A stretch of 63,199 bases of DNA from Cognataquiflexum nitidum (GTDB taxonomy: Bacteria; Bacteroidota; Bacteroidia; Cytophagales; Cyclobacteriaceae), in assembly GCF_022538055.1 (NCBI RefSeq), contig NZ_JAKZAM010000032.1, forward strand, positions 1 to 63,199, in the 5' to 3' direction. Position numbers and translations under genes: made by a program. The notes under the pieces were generated by a model, which did not search any database, was not told the origin of the DNA, and saw nothing but the letters and a program-made list of their open reading frames with translations. The stretch's first letter is position 1. The number at the start of each line of letters is the position of its first letter. Shown here in pieces: positions 54,010 to 61,046 of the stretch.

Positions 54010-54534
54010 CTAAAAGTTGATCAACATTTCTGCCTGGGTATGGAGTAATTCCATGTACAGCCTGTTGGTGAGCAGGTTATCTGACATATTGTCCTCGATC
54101 TTGGCTAGTTTGGGCTTGAGGGCAAGTACATGCATACCCACGTAGTGGAAGATGTCGGTGAGGTGGCTCAAAGCGATGCCACCCCCGCCTATTCCGGATG
54201 AAATGCCGACCAAGGCACATTTTTTATTGCGGAAAGAGTTGGGATAAGTCATCCCGTCTATAAATCCTTTCAATATGCCGGGGAAAGAACCGTTGTATTC
54301 CGGTACTACGAAGACAAACTTTGTCCCTTCTTTGACTTTTTGGTGAAAGCTGTTGTAGCCCTCATTTTTGCCGTTGTTATGGTAAAGGGCCGAAAAAATA
54401 AAATCATGCGGCAAATCTTCCAATAATAAAATCTCCGATGGCGTATCCATTTTGGCCAAAAGATCCTGATATATCAATGCTATTTTTTCTGAGACGGAAT
54501 TTCTGCGGTTGGTACCGACGATGATCTTGATCAT
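54010..54534 (-). CDS. NADPH-dependent FMN reductase
   Basis: 174 residues. IIVGTNRRNSVSEKIALIYQ at the N-terminus (phosphate-binding T/SxRxxS loop of FMN), FVVPEYNGSFPGILKGFIDGM near residue 74 (conserved PEYN) and KKCALVGISSGIGGGG near 104 place it in the flavodoxin-like FMN reductase/azoreductase family. Cytosolic quinone or azo reductase. It converges on ftsZ with only 2 bp between stop codons and no separate terminator visible. Confidence 0.92.
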   Translation of the reverse strand: MIKIIVGTNRRNSVSEKIALIYQDLLAKMDTPSEILLLEDLPHDFIFSALYHNNGKNEGYNSFHQKVKEGTKFVFVVPEYNGSFPGILKGFIDGMTYPNSFRNKKCALVGISSGIGGGGIALSHLTDIFHYVGMHVLALKPKLAKIEDNMSDNLLTNRLYMELLHTQAEMLINF

Positions 54535-54629
54535 GCAAAGGGTGCTTTCTGTGGGTTTGAGGTAAATACAATCTAGAAAGTCAATAAGTTTCAGGAATGT
54601 TTAAAAATCAAATTATTGTTTGAATTCGT

Positions 54630-54637
54630 TAACTTTG
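54630..54637 (+). promoter_or_regulatory. -7 box of toxin-antitoxin pair
   Basis: TAACTTTG, an exact TAnnTTTG match, 18 nt before the antitoxin ATG at 54656, with TTGTTTG just upstream. Confidence 0.5.
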
Positions 54638-54655
54638 ATAAAATGAGAAATAATT

Positions 54656-54892
54656 ATGGGAGAAACACAAATCAGACATGAACTTTATCAATTTATAGAC
54701 GAAGCTGATGAAAGACTCTTAAAATTGCTTTATGCCGTTGCTAAAGAATATAAGCAAGAGGATTTTACAAAACCGGGAGAGCCTTTGAGTGAAGAAGCCC
54801 TTAAAAAGAGAATCCTCAATGCCAAGTCAAGAATCAAGTCTGGTCAATTTACCACTCATGAAGACCTGGAGAAAGAGTTTGAAATATGGTAA
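54656..54892 (+). CDS. Antitoxin of ParE/RelE-type module
   Basis: 78 residues. RHELYQFIDEADERLLKLLYAVAKEY is helical and resembles the N-terminal parts of small antitoxins in Bacteroidota. The C-terminus (ILNAKSRIKSGQFTTHEDLEKEF) has the SGxxxTHEDLE motif common in antitoxins of this kind. It overlaps the toxin by 7 bp. It would bind and neutralise the toxin and repress the shared promoter. Confidence 0.8.
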   Translation: MGETQIRHELYQFIDEADERLLKLLYAVAKEYKQEDFTKPGEPLSEEALKKRILNAKSRIKSGQFTTHEDLEKEFEIW

Positions 54893-55200
54893 AAAGGAAG
54901 TTGAAGATCATTTGGGATAATGAAGCAAAAAAGTCCTTACAAAATATTTATAATTACATCAAGGGGAGGGAATCTATTGAAGTGGCAAAAAAGGTCCGAA
55001 ATAAAATATTCACCCAAGCGAAATCCCTCCATGACTTTCCTGAAAAATTTGAAAGAGAACACCATCTTGAAGATGAAGTCGGAAACTTTCGCTACAAGGT
55101 GATATGGAGCTATAAAATCATCTATGAGGTAACAGAAGAATCAATTTTTATCCTGGATATTTTCCATACCAGTAGAGACCCATCCGAAATTAAAAAGTAA
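54886..55200 (+). CDS. ParE/RelE superfamily toxin
   Basis: 104 residues. IIWDNEAKKSLQNIYNYIKG at the start, ESIEVAKKVRNKIFTQAKSL, then FRYKVIWSYKIIYEVTEE and IFILDIFHTSRDPSEIKK, the beta-sheet core and final HxxRDP of the ParE/RelE fold. Whether it poisons gyrase (ParE) or cuts mRNA (RelE) cannot be told; the HTSRDP end is closer to ParE-like proteins. It is the first element of the accessory region at the right. Confidence 0.88.
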   Translation: MVKRKLKIIWDNEAKKSLQNIYNYIKGRESIEVAKKVRNKIFTQAKSLHDFPEKFEREHHLEDEVGNFRYKVIWSYKIIYEVTEESIFILDIFHTSRDPSEIKK

Positions 55201-55239
55201 AAATAAGCGGATGAGAAAAGTAAGATTTGGACAGGATCG

Positions 55240-55480
55240 GATATGTCTCACGAAGGCAAAAGTTTGATTTTTGGATGGTCCCGCAAAATCGCAAAGTCAG
55301 CAAAGACCGATAAAAATATCTCTCGTAAAGACGCAAAAATCGATAATTTCCCACGAAGGCACAAAGACGACAAAGTCTTGTCGTTGATTGGTCCCGCAAA
55401 GTTGCGAAGACAGCAAAGACGGATAAAGAATATCTCTCGCAAAGACGCAAAGACGCAAAGAAAAGGGTCATGCATCATCA
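55240..55480. repeat. GCAAAGACGC repeats
   Basis: Several copies of CGCAAAGACGCAAAGACGCA-type and CTCACGAAGGCAAAAG-type words, e.g. 55439-55459 and 55263-55320. Same family as in the ccm gap. The gap 55201-55722 has no gene. Confidence 0.6.
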
Positions 55481-55512
55481 GATAGGTGTATCCACAACTA
55501 TCATCGGGATGT

Positions 55513-55571
55513 ATCTCCACCTTTTTATTTAGTAGAATTTGTAATTCAAATTACCAAGAATTACCTTTCAA
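55513..55571. repeat. Module-boundary repeat, partial copy
   Basis: CCACCTTTTTATTTAGTAGA, then TTTGTAATTC and TTACCAAGAATTACCTTTC. This is the right part of the roughly 115 bp repeat found complete at 56555, 60612 and 62324. Confidence 0.7.
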
Positions 55572-55722
55572 GTGGAGTATTCTGATTTGAATTCAAATTT
55601 CCTCCCGATGGCTATATTTTGGAAGAAAAAGATACAAGGGCTTAATTTCAAATCACACAAATTCTTAATAATTGTTATTAATATCACAATTCCGGGAATT
55701 ACATAAACAACTGATAAATTTG

Positions 55723-56079
55723 ATGAAGATTTCTGAATCGAAAAATTTGAAAATTTTCTTAACTGAAAATTTTTCGAGTTTGATTATTTATATGATTTCC
55801 GCAATGGTAATTTTATTTTTTCATGGTATCAACGGCTTATTTTGGATTTTACTATTCTTCGGAACTGTTTTTTTTCTTTCGAAAACAATTGCGGAAATAT
55901 TAATCTTCGCAGTTTTTAAGAAGCAAATACGACCTAGTAGATTGTTTATTATGGTTTCCGGCACTTTAGTAACTTCCACTTTAAGTATTTTTGTTTTTGA
56001 ATTAAAAGTGATTCTTTATATCATGATTCTTGTTTTCGTAATAATTAGTTTAGCAATTTATACTTCTAAGAAAATGTAA
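55723..56079 (+). CDS. Small membrane protein of unknown function
   Basis: 118 residues from the ATG at 55723. Three or four membrane segments: LIIYMISAMVILFFHG, LFWILLFFGTVFFL, FIMVSGTLVTSTLSIFVF, and VILYIMILVFVIISLAIYT. No family recognised. It lies between two copies of the module-boundary repeat in the Rhs region, so an orphan immunity protein for a membrane-acting toxin is one possibility. This is inference from context. Confidence 0.6.
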   Translation: MKISESKNLKIFLTENFSSLIIYMISAMVILFFHGINGLFWILLFFGTVFFLSKTIAEILIFAVFKKQIRPSRLFIMVSGTLVTSTLSIFVFELKVILYIMILVFVIISLAIYTSKKM

Positions 56080-56114
56080 ACTAAATCTCATCTTGGAAAA
56101 AATGAAAGAATGAA

Positions 56115-56480
56115 ATGAAAAATAAGAAAATTTACTTTGCGTTCTTCTTTATTTTGTTTTTTTGCCTATCTCTTTATATGCTTTCTAATTTTAATTTAAA
56201 GACAGCTTGTAGAAAAGAAAAATCTGCACTTCAAGTTGAAATGAACCAGTGGGTCTTAGTCAGAGTATATAGGGATTCTGAAAATCACAACAATGAAACT
56301 ATCGAATATCTTTTTAATGATAAGGTTCGTAAAAGTTTGATTTTCAATGGAGAAATTAATCTCATTTTCGATCAGCTTAAGGAGGGCGATATACTTAATA
56401 AAGAAAAAAATAATTTGGAGGTAGTTGTAAACAAGGATTCTGAAAATAAGGTATTTTTTTTAAACTATGGATGTAAATAG
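56115..56480 (+). CDS. Small membrane-anchored protein of unknown function
   Basis: 121 residues. One N-terminal hydrophobic segment (YFAFFFILFFCLSLYMLSNF) and a soluble part of about 90 residues with charged, beta-like stretches (WVLVRVYRDSENH, NNLEVVVNKDSENKVFFLNY). It is 35 bp downstream of the previous gene and ends before the next module repeat, so the two small genes form a unit. Unrecognised. Confidence 0.6.
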   Translation: MKNKKIYFAFFFILFFCLSLYMLSNFNLKTACRKEKSALQVEMNQWVLVRVYRDSENHNNETIEYLFNDKVRKSLIFNGEINLIFDQLKEGDILNKEKNNLEVVVNKDSENKVFFLNYGCK

Positions 56481-56554
56481 AAAGATTGTGAATTGTCTAT
56501 ATTTATAGACTGAGTAAAAAATTCCTCTTCTGGGTATAGAATGGAGTAACCCCA

Positions 56555-56665
56555 TCTGGGAATAGCCTGGCGTAACCGCTAGGCGTAACCGCTAGGTGTA
56601 GATTGTATCTACACTTTTTTATATTTAGAATTTGTAATTCAAATTACCAAGAATTACCTTTCGTT
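56555..56665. repeat. Module-boundary repeat, copy 2
   Basis: TCTGGGAATAG, a duplicated GCGTAACCGCTAG, GTGTAGATTGTATCTACAC (a palindrome), TTTTTTATATTTAGAATTTG and TTACCAAGAATTACCTTTCG. It precedes Rhs module 1. Confidence 0.75.
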
Positions 56666-56764
56666 AATAGTCCTTCCTCGTCAACGAAACATCAGAAAAC
56701 GTCTGGTTCGATCAGTTCAGGATAGAGACTACCACTCCGGTCATCCTTCAGGAGACGCACGGCG

Positions 56765-56792
56765 CCTGTCCCGAAAGCGTAGCGATTCGGGA
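56765..56792. mobile_element. Mini palindromic insertion, copy 1
   Basis: A 28 bp element reading CCTGTCCCGAAAGCG at the left and GATTCGGGA at the right. TCCCGAA and TTCGGGA form the stem. It sits inside the Rhs core at a point where a continuous TAC-GAC-CCT would be expected. Copies at 58936 and 59158. Confidence 0.7.
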
Positions 56793-57354
56793 AGCCTTGG
56801 GGCGTAGAGCTGCAGGGCTTGGGATATCAGCAGGCAGGGATAAAGGCGAATAAGTATCTCTATCAAGAAAAAGAGTTCAAAGATGGTTTAAACTTAAATA
56901 TTTATGATTTTCATGCCCGTGGATATGATCCTGCTATCGGCAGGACCATGCAGATGGATCCACATGCCGAGAATTATTTAGATTTATCACCTTATAGTTG
57001 GGGGGCAAATAATCCGATTAGTATTATTGATCCGACAGGAATGGATACTGTCAATTATAATAATGTCGATTGGAAAAACTTTAAAACTGATACAGATGTA
57101 TTAGGACTTGATGAAGTTGTATTTACTTTTGGTTCTGGAAACTACCCTTCACTTTCGGACATAAACGGTCAGAATCAAAGGTCGATGTCGGGCTGGGGAG
57201 GAGGAAATACGAATCCAAATGACTTAGATGTAATTGTAAATTATGAACCTCGTGTTGTTTGAGGAACTCTCCCATTTCTTCCTGGAGGATTTGGTAGCTG
57301 GAGCAATCTTAGGAATTTTTTCGGAGCATTTAAAAATTTAAGAAACTTGTTTAA

Positions 57355-57371
57355 TGCCGCTAAGGGGGTAA
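57355..57371. repeat. Tip-junction direct repeat, copy 1
   Basis: TGCCGCTAAGGGGGTAA, 17 bp, identical to 58104-58120. It encodes AAKGV at the start of each tip domain and so marks the joint at which tips can be swapped. Confidence 0.75.
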
Positions 57372-57644
57372 TCGTGATTGGACCAAGAGCAACTTACAGA
57401 GAATTTGCTAAAAAGATAGGAGCCAATTTTCTTAATGTGACTGATGAAGCATGGACGATGCGTAAGAACGTAGAGTTTTTACAAGGGGTAGTAAAAAGAG
57501 GAGATGATGTGATATTCTCAGGGAAATACAATCCATTAAAACTTGATCCTAATTCTGTACTTGCACAAGAGATCAGGTATTTGCAAAGATATGGATATTC
57601 ATGGACTGACGATTTTTCAAGAATGATTAAAAAATAATATTGAA

Positions 57645-58085
57645 ATGGAACAGAATTTTATAAAACACATCAACGAGTTTTTTAAAAGACTGATTGAAGT
57701 GCACGGATTTCAGATAAAAACAGAACTGAACGAAAAGGAATCGTATATGATTGAATATACTTCAAGTAGTTTTGTGTTTAAAATTGAAAAGTATTTTCGT
57801 GAATTTTATGCAACTCTTTATAAACTAAATAAGCCTGATAAAGAAATAAATCTTTTTAATTTGTTGGAGTATTTAAGGCATGGTGATGTACAAGTTCCAA
57901 AATCAGAATATTTTCGCAACGAAAAGGATATTGAAGAATGTTATAAGAAACAATTGAATCACATATCAGGGGTAATTTATGAGAATTACGATTTGATAAA
58001 TGATTTTTTCAGTGGTAATGAATATGAATTAAAAATTATTGAATTTGAAAATTATTGGAAAAGTAAACATCCTGAGTTGTATTAA
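57645..58085 (+). CDS. Putative immunity protein, module 1
   Basis: 146 residues, acidic and soluble, no signal. Helical and beta segments such as HINEFFKRLIEVHGFQIKTE, ESYMIEYTSSSFVFKIEKYF and LFNLLEYLRHGDVQVPKSEY. It begins 8 bp after the stop of the tip and has the size and position of an immunity gene. No family recognised. Confidence 0.7.
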   Translation: MEQNFIKHINEFFKRLIEVHGFQIKTELNEKESYMIEYTSSSFVFKIEKYFREFYATLYKLNKPDKEINLFNLLEYLRHGDVQVPKSEYFRNEKDIEECYKKQLNHISGVIYENYDLINDFFSGNEYELKIIEFENYWKSKHPELY

Positions 58086-58103
58086 TAAGGTTTGATAGGT
58101 AGT

Positions 58104-58120
58104 TGCCGCTAAGGGGGTAA
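58104..58120. repeat. Tip-junction direct repeat, copy 2
   Basis: Identical 17 bp to 57355-57371, at the exact left end of the orphan tip that follows. Confidence 0.75.
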
Positions 58121-58383
58121 CTGCTCCGAAAGATTGGATAACACAAGTAAGTAAAAAAGGTGGCGGAACTGTTTTTAAAGATCCAATTAATCCCCACAAC
58201 ATGATTAGGCAAATGCCAGGAAATCCAAATAGTCCTAATGTACTACAGCAAAATCCTTATGTTAAATTTATGAAGGATGGCAAGTTCTATGATGTTAATG
58301 GCAAAGTCCTTCCGAGTGGTAATGTCCCCGAATCTCATATTCCATTAAATCAATATGATATGAGTAAAATGCCAAAATTTTAA
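58105..58383 (+). pseudogene. Orphan toxin tip without core
   Basis: 93 codons open from the junction repeat: AAKGVTAPKDWITQVSKKGG, then HNMIRQMPGNPNSPNVLQQN, PYVKFMKDGKFYDVNGKVLP and PESHIPLNQYDM. The xMPGNPNSPN...PYVK...GK-D-G...PExHIPL tail is one I know from many Rhs/CdiA-type polymorphic toxins, although I cannot name the fold with certainty. There is no Rhs core and no start codon except internal ATG (58201), so it is a displaced tip that needs recombination at the AAKGV joint to be used. Its partner gene follows at 58388. Confidence 0.75.
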
Positions 58384-58387
58384 ATCA

Positions 58388-58732
58388 ATGGATAAAATAA
58401 ACGAAAGTATATACAGAATGATCTCTCAATTGTCGGATTTAAGCTTACAAAGAAAGTTGTGGTTAAATGAAAACAAAGATACAGGATTAATTTCTTCTTA
58501 TACAGAATTAATGTGTTCTTTATTTGATGATTTTAATTTTGATGACTTTATCGATAATAGAGCCTGCAAAATCGGCTTATCTAATTCTGTCATTTTTGAA
58601 TTGAATAAATTGAGAGAGTTGTTAAATAACTATAATCAAAAAGATTCAGATGAAGAAATAATTGGTGACGTTGTATGGAGAAATGTTGTTGATCAGGCTA
58701 AAACAGTTCTAAGAGAATGGGATAAATCCTAG
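58388..58732 (+). CDS. Putative immunity protein of orphan tip
   Basis: 114 residues, acidic and mostly helical: ESIYRMISQLSDLSLQRKLW, LMCSLFDDFNFDDFIDNRAC and VIFELNKLRELLNNYNQKDS. 4 bp after the tip stop. No signal peptide, so it should act in the cytoplasm, implying a cytoplasmic toxin (for example a nuclease). Unrecognised family. Confidence 0.65.
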   Translation: MDKINESIYRMISQLSDLSLQRKLWLNENKDTGLISSYTELMCSLFDDFNFDDFIDNRACKIGLSNSVIFELNKLRELLNNYNQKDSDEEIIGDVVWRNVVDQAKTVLREWDKS

Positions 58733-58842
58733 TTTCTACTAAAAAGAGAGTATATTTCGCTCAAAATGAAGCCGATGATTTGGTTGTAGTTTTAAATTAC
58801 ACTCACCAGGATAATGTTGTTGTGATTAATGACGGAGTTTAG
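58732..58842 (+). pseudogene. Short coding remnant
   Basis: 37 codons open to a TAG reading STKKRVYFAQNEADDLVVVL, NYTHQDNVVVINDGV. It has no start and looks like the C-terminus of a lost toxin or immunity gene. Confidence 0.45.
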
Positions 58843-58935
58843 TCATTCTTGTAAACGAAAAATCAGAAAACGTCTGGTTCGATCAGTTCAGGATAGAGAC
58901 TACCACTCCGGTCATCCTCCAGGAGACGCACGGCG

Positions 58936-58963
58936 CCTGTCCCGAAAGCGAAGCGATTCGGGA
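58936..58963. mobile_element. Mini palindromic insertion, copy 2
   Basis: Same core position as copy 1, with one base differing (AGCGAAGCG instead of AGCGTAGCG). Either inherited with the duplicated core or inserted independently. Confidence 0.65.
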
Positions 58964-59040
58964 AGCCTTGGGGAGTAGAGCTGCAGGGCTTGGGGTATCA
59001 GCAGGCAGGGATCAAGGCCAATAAGTATCTTTATAATGAG

Positions 59041-59088
59041 GGCTGAGCGTTAAAAAATGATCCCTTAGGATCATTTTAGCGAAGAGCC
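59041..59088. mobile_element. Larger palindromic insertion
   Basis: GGCTGAGCGTTAAAAAATGATCC pairs imperfectly with GGATCATTTTAGCGAAGAGCC around CTTA, i.e. TGATCC-CTTA-GGATCA at the centre. It interrupts the TAT-AAT-GGN-AAR sequence of the core, and a short GGCTGTAGGGCAGC follows. Confidence 0.6.
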
Positions 59089-59157
59089 AGGCTGTAGGGC
59101 AGCATTCAATGACCACCTCGGGATCAACCTCTCCGACTATGGGGCGAGGATGTATAG

Positions 59158-59185
59158 CCTGTCCCGAGAGCAAAGCGATTCGGGA
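59158..59185. mobile_element. Mini palindromic insertion, copy 3
   Basis: CCTGTCCCGAGAGC then AAAGCGATTCGGGA. Same element at a different site in the core (inside the MYDASIGRW codons), which shows that it can move. Confidence 0.7.
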
Positions 59186-59208
59186 ATGCGAGTATAGGAA
59201 GGTGGTTT

Positions 59209-59994
59209 GTGGTGGATCCGCTGGCGGAGATTCCGAGTCAGATAGCACATTCTCCTTATGCCTATGCCTGGAACAATCCTATCAGCATGATCGATCCGAC
59301 AGGTATGTCGGCGGAGGAATCTGATCCGGGAAAGAATGGCAAAAAAGATGAACTCCCACCTCCTCCAAATTGGGAAAAAGAAGGTTTGGATTATGGTAAT
59401 GGAGTTACAGTTGAGGCACCTTATATGCCTTTTGACTTCTCCTCTATCCACTGGGATAATCAGAAGGCTCAGATGGGATGGCATGATTTTAGGAAAGATC
59501 TCGGAGGTAACACAAATAGGGAAAGCGGAACTCCCTGGATGGGTTTTGCAGAAAGCCAATTAGGTGTAAGAGAAGCAACAAATAATAATGATGGAGTTGA
59601 TGTCGAAAAATACTTAAAATCGGCAGGATTGGGTGCTGGATATCCATGGTGCGGTGCTTTTGTTAATTGGTCTTTAAAACAAGCAGAAATAAAAGGTTCA
59701 ATGATTCCGGCACGAGCATTGGATTGGAGAAATTATGGGCAAAATTTAAGTACACCTGCTTTCGGAAGCATTGGTACCTTGAGAAGACCTGGAGGTGGGC
59801 ATGTGGGTTTTGTAGCAGGACTTGATGCAGACAGACCCGGATGGGTTATCATGCTAGGAGGAAACCAATCAAATAGAGTGTCTTATGAATCCTTTCCAAT
59901 AGGTATAATGCAATTTAATTTTCCAACTAGATATTCACCATCATATTCACTTCCTTCAATGGGAGGTTTTCCCAAAGGAGTTAGAATGCAATAA
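59209..59994 (+). CDS. Rhs tip: CHAP/NlpC-like peptidoglycan hydrolase toxin (module 2)
   Basis: 261 residues from a GTG at 59209. Residues 1-31 are Rhs core (VDPLAEIPSQIAHSPYAYAW, NNPISMIDPTGM), then a linker with FDFSSIHWDNQKAQMGW. From about 115 a TIGR02594-type amidase/endopeptidase domain follows: WMGFAESQLGVREA, GYPWCGAFVNWSLK (catalytic Cys near 147), and GGGHVGFVAGLD (His near 198) with VIMLGGNQSN. The enzyme should cleave peptidoglycan stem peptides in the periplasm of the target. The gene is fused to a truncated core only and preceded by broken core, so expression as delivered toxin needs a donor core. Confidence 0.8.
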   Translation: MVDPLAEIPSQIAHSPYAYAWNNPISMIDPTGMSAEESDPGKNGKKDELPPPPNWEKEGLDYGNGVTVEAPYMPFDFSSIHWDNQKAQMGWHDFRKDLGGNTNRESGTPWMGFAESQLGVREATNNNDGVDVEKYLKSAGLGAGYPWCGAFVNWSLKQAEIKGSMIPARALDWRNYGQNLSTPAFGSIGTLRRPGGGHVGFVAGLDADRPGWVIMLGGNQSNRVSYESFPIGIMQFNFPTRYSPSYSLPSMGGFPKGVRMQ

Positions 59995-60012
59995 CTATTA
60001 AATTAAAGAATA

Positions 60013-60579
60013 ATGAAAAGAATGTTTATACTTTTAATATCAGTTAATTGTCTTTTATGGAGTTGTTCGAATAAAAATATGGAATCACACGACTCTGTAC
60101 AGTCTTCTAAAGTGTTAGATAAGAAAAGTGATATCCCAAAAAACAATCAAGAGGAGGATAAAATCAAATTTGATTACAGTTATTTTTTTTCAAATGATAC
60201 TATTTGTCAAATGATTCAAATTAATCATTTAAATAAGAACAAGTTAAATGATGAAATCCCAGAAAAGATAGAATTCAAATTAGTTTTACAAAATAAATTA
60301 AAAAAAACAACAATCGATATAAATGGAGTGGCAACATTGACAAGTCAAAATGAGTCCTTTTTGGATGAAACAGAACCTGACGGTGGTGCATATTATGCAG
60401 CAGATTACAATAAAAACAATTCTGGATATGACATAAATATTTCATTGGATATTGAGGGCTATAAAGCATGTGCTGTTTCAATAAAACCTTATCCAACCAA
60501 AACTTTTGAAGACTTTGAAGATAATATAAAAAAATATCCTGATTTTAATGTTTTGAAAATTGGTCATTGTTTGAAATAA
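60013..60579 (+). CDS. Putative immunity lipoprotein, module 2
   Basis: 188 residues. Signal with lipobox (LLWSCSNK, Cys18), so it is exported and lipidated. The remainder has a charged linker and a beta-rich C-terminal domain (IEFKLVLQNKLKKTTIDING, YDINISLDIEGYKACAVSIK). It starts 18 bp after the peptidoglycan hydrolase tip. A periplasmic lipoprotein is the expected form of immunity to a cell wall hydrolase. Confidence 0.7.
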   Translation: MKRMFILLISVNCLLWSCSNKNMESHDSVQSSKVLDKKSDIPKNNQEEDKIKFDYSYFFSNDTICQMIQINHLNKNKLNDEIPEKIEFKLVLQNKLKKTTIDINGVATLTSQNESFLDETEPDGGAYYAADYNKNNSGYDINISLDIEGYKACAVSIKPYPTKTFEDFEDNIKKYPDFNVLKIGHCLK

Positions 60580-60611
60580 AGAACTTTATATTAACATAAA
60601 TTAGACATAAT

Positions 60612-60730
60612 CCCCCCTCTGGGAGTAGAAAAGCGTGTCTCTAGATGTAGTTTGTAACTACACCTTTTTATTTAGTAGAATTTGTAATTCATTTTACCAA
60701 GAATTACCTTTCGTTTGGGTGTTTGGTTGA
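60612..60730. repeat. Module-boundary repeat, copy 3
   Basis: CCCCTCTGGGAGTAG, GCGTGTCTCTAG, GTAGTTTGTAACTAC (palindrome), CACCTTTTTATTTAGTAGAA, TTACCAAGAATTACCTTTCG, then GGGTGTTTGG. It separates module 2 from module 3. Confidence 0.75.
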
Positions 60731-60734
60731 ATAG

Positions 60735-61046
60735 TCCAATTGTAAATTGGAAGGATAAAAGGGTGTAATTGCAAATTACACCCAGTCGTAGCATCAAGCG
60801 TTTGACTACACCCAGGTGGGGTGGATTATTGGTGATTTTGAGTATTTTCCAATTGCAAATTGGAAGGATAAAAGGGTGTAATTGCAAATTACACCCAGTC
60901 GTAGCATCAAGCGTTTGACTACACCCAGGTGGGGTGGATTATTGGTGATTTTGAGTATTTTCCAATTGCAAATTGGAAGGATAAAAGGGTGTAATTGCAA
61001 ATTACACCCAGTCGTAGCATCAAGCGTTTGACTACACCCAGGTGGG
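60735..61046. repeat. 113 bp tandem repeat, 2.8 copies
   Basis: Units start at 60735, 60848 and 60961, exactly 113 bp apart and almost identical. Each holds the palindromes CCAATTGCAAATTGG and GTGTAATTGCAAATTACAC, plus CAAGCGTTTG. The last unit is cut at GGTGGGG and joins directly to Rhs core codons. Confidence 0.85.

Larger units (their letters stand above)
56684..57637 (+). pseudogene. Rhs core stub with toxin tip, module 1 (broken)
   Basis: Reading frame starts inside Rhs core sequence (SENVWFDQFRIETTTPVILQ) without a start codon. A hairpin insertion of 28 bp net at 56761-56794 shifts the frame. After it GLGYQQAGIKANKYLYQEKE and FHARGYDPAIGRTMQMDPHA belong to the Rhs-associated core, ending NPISIIDPTGM. 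Then comes a pre-toxin linker ending NQRSMSGWGGGN. An in-frame TGA (57260-57262) interrupts what otherwise is a continuous frame into a tip domain starting at AAKGVIVIGPRATYREFAKK and ending SWTDDFSRMIKK. The tip family is not recognised. As written it cannot make a full protein, so it is probably a silent cassette. Confidence 0.75.
58853..59208 (+). pseudogene. Rhs core stub, module 2, with three insertions
   Basis: Begins with the same SENVWFDQFRIETTTPVILQ core as module 1. It is disrupted by the mini palindrome at 58936, a larger palindromic insertion at about 59039-59103, and another mini palindrome at 59158. Removing these restores YDPWG, NKYLYNG-KEFNDHLGINLSD and GARMYD-ASIGRW in one line. 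Not translatable as it stands. Confidence 0.75.

Noticed and set aside
60735..61046. CRISPR array
   Set aside because: The 113 bp units are identical throughout, with no short repeat alternating with unique spacers.
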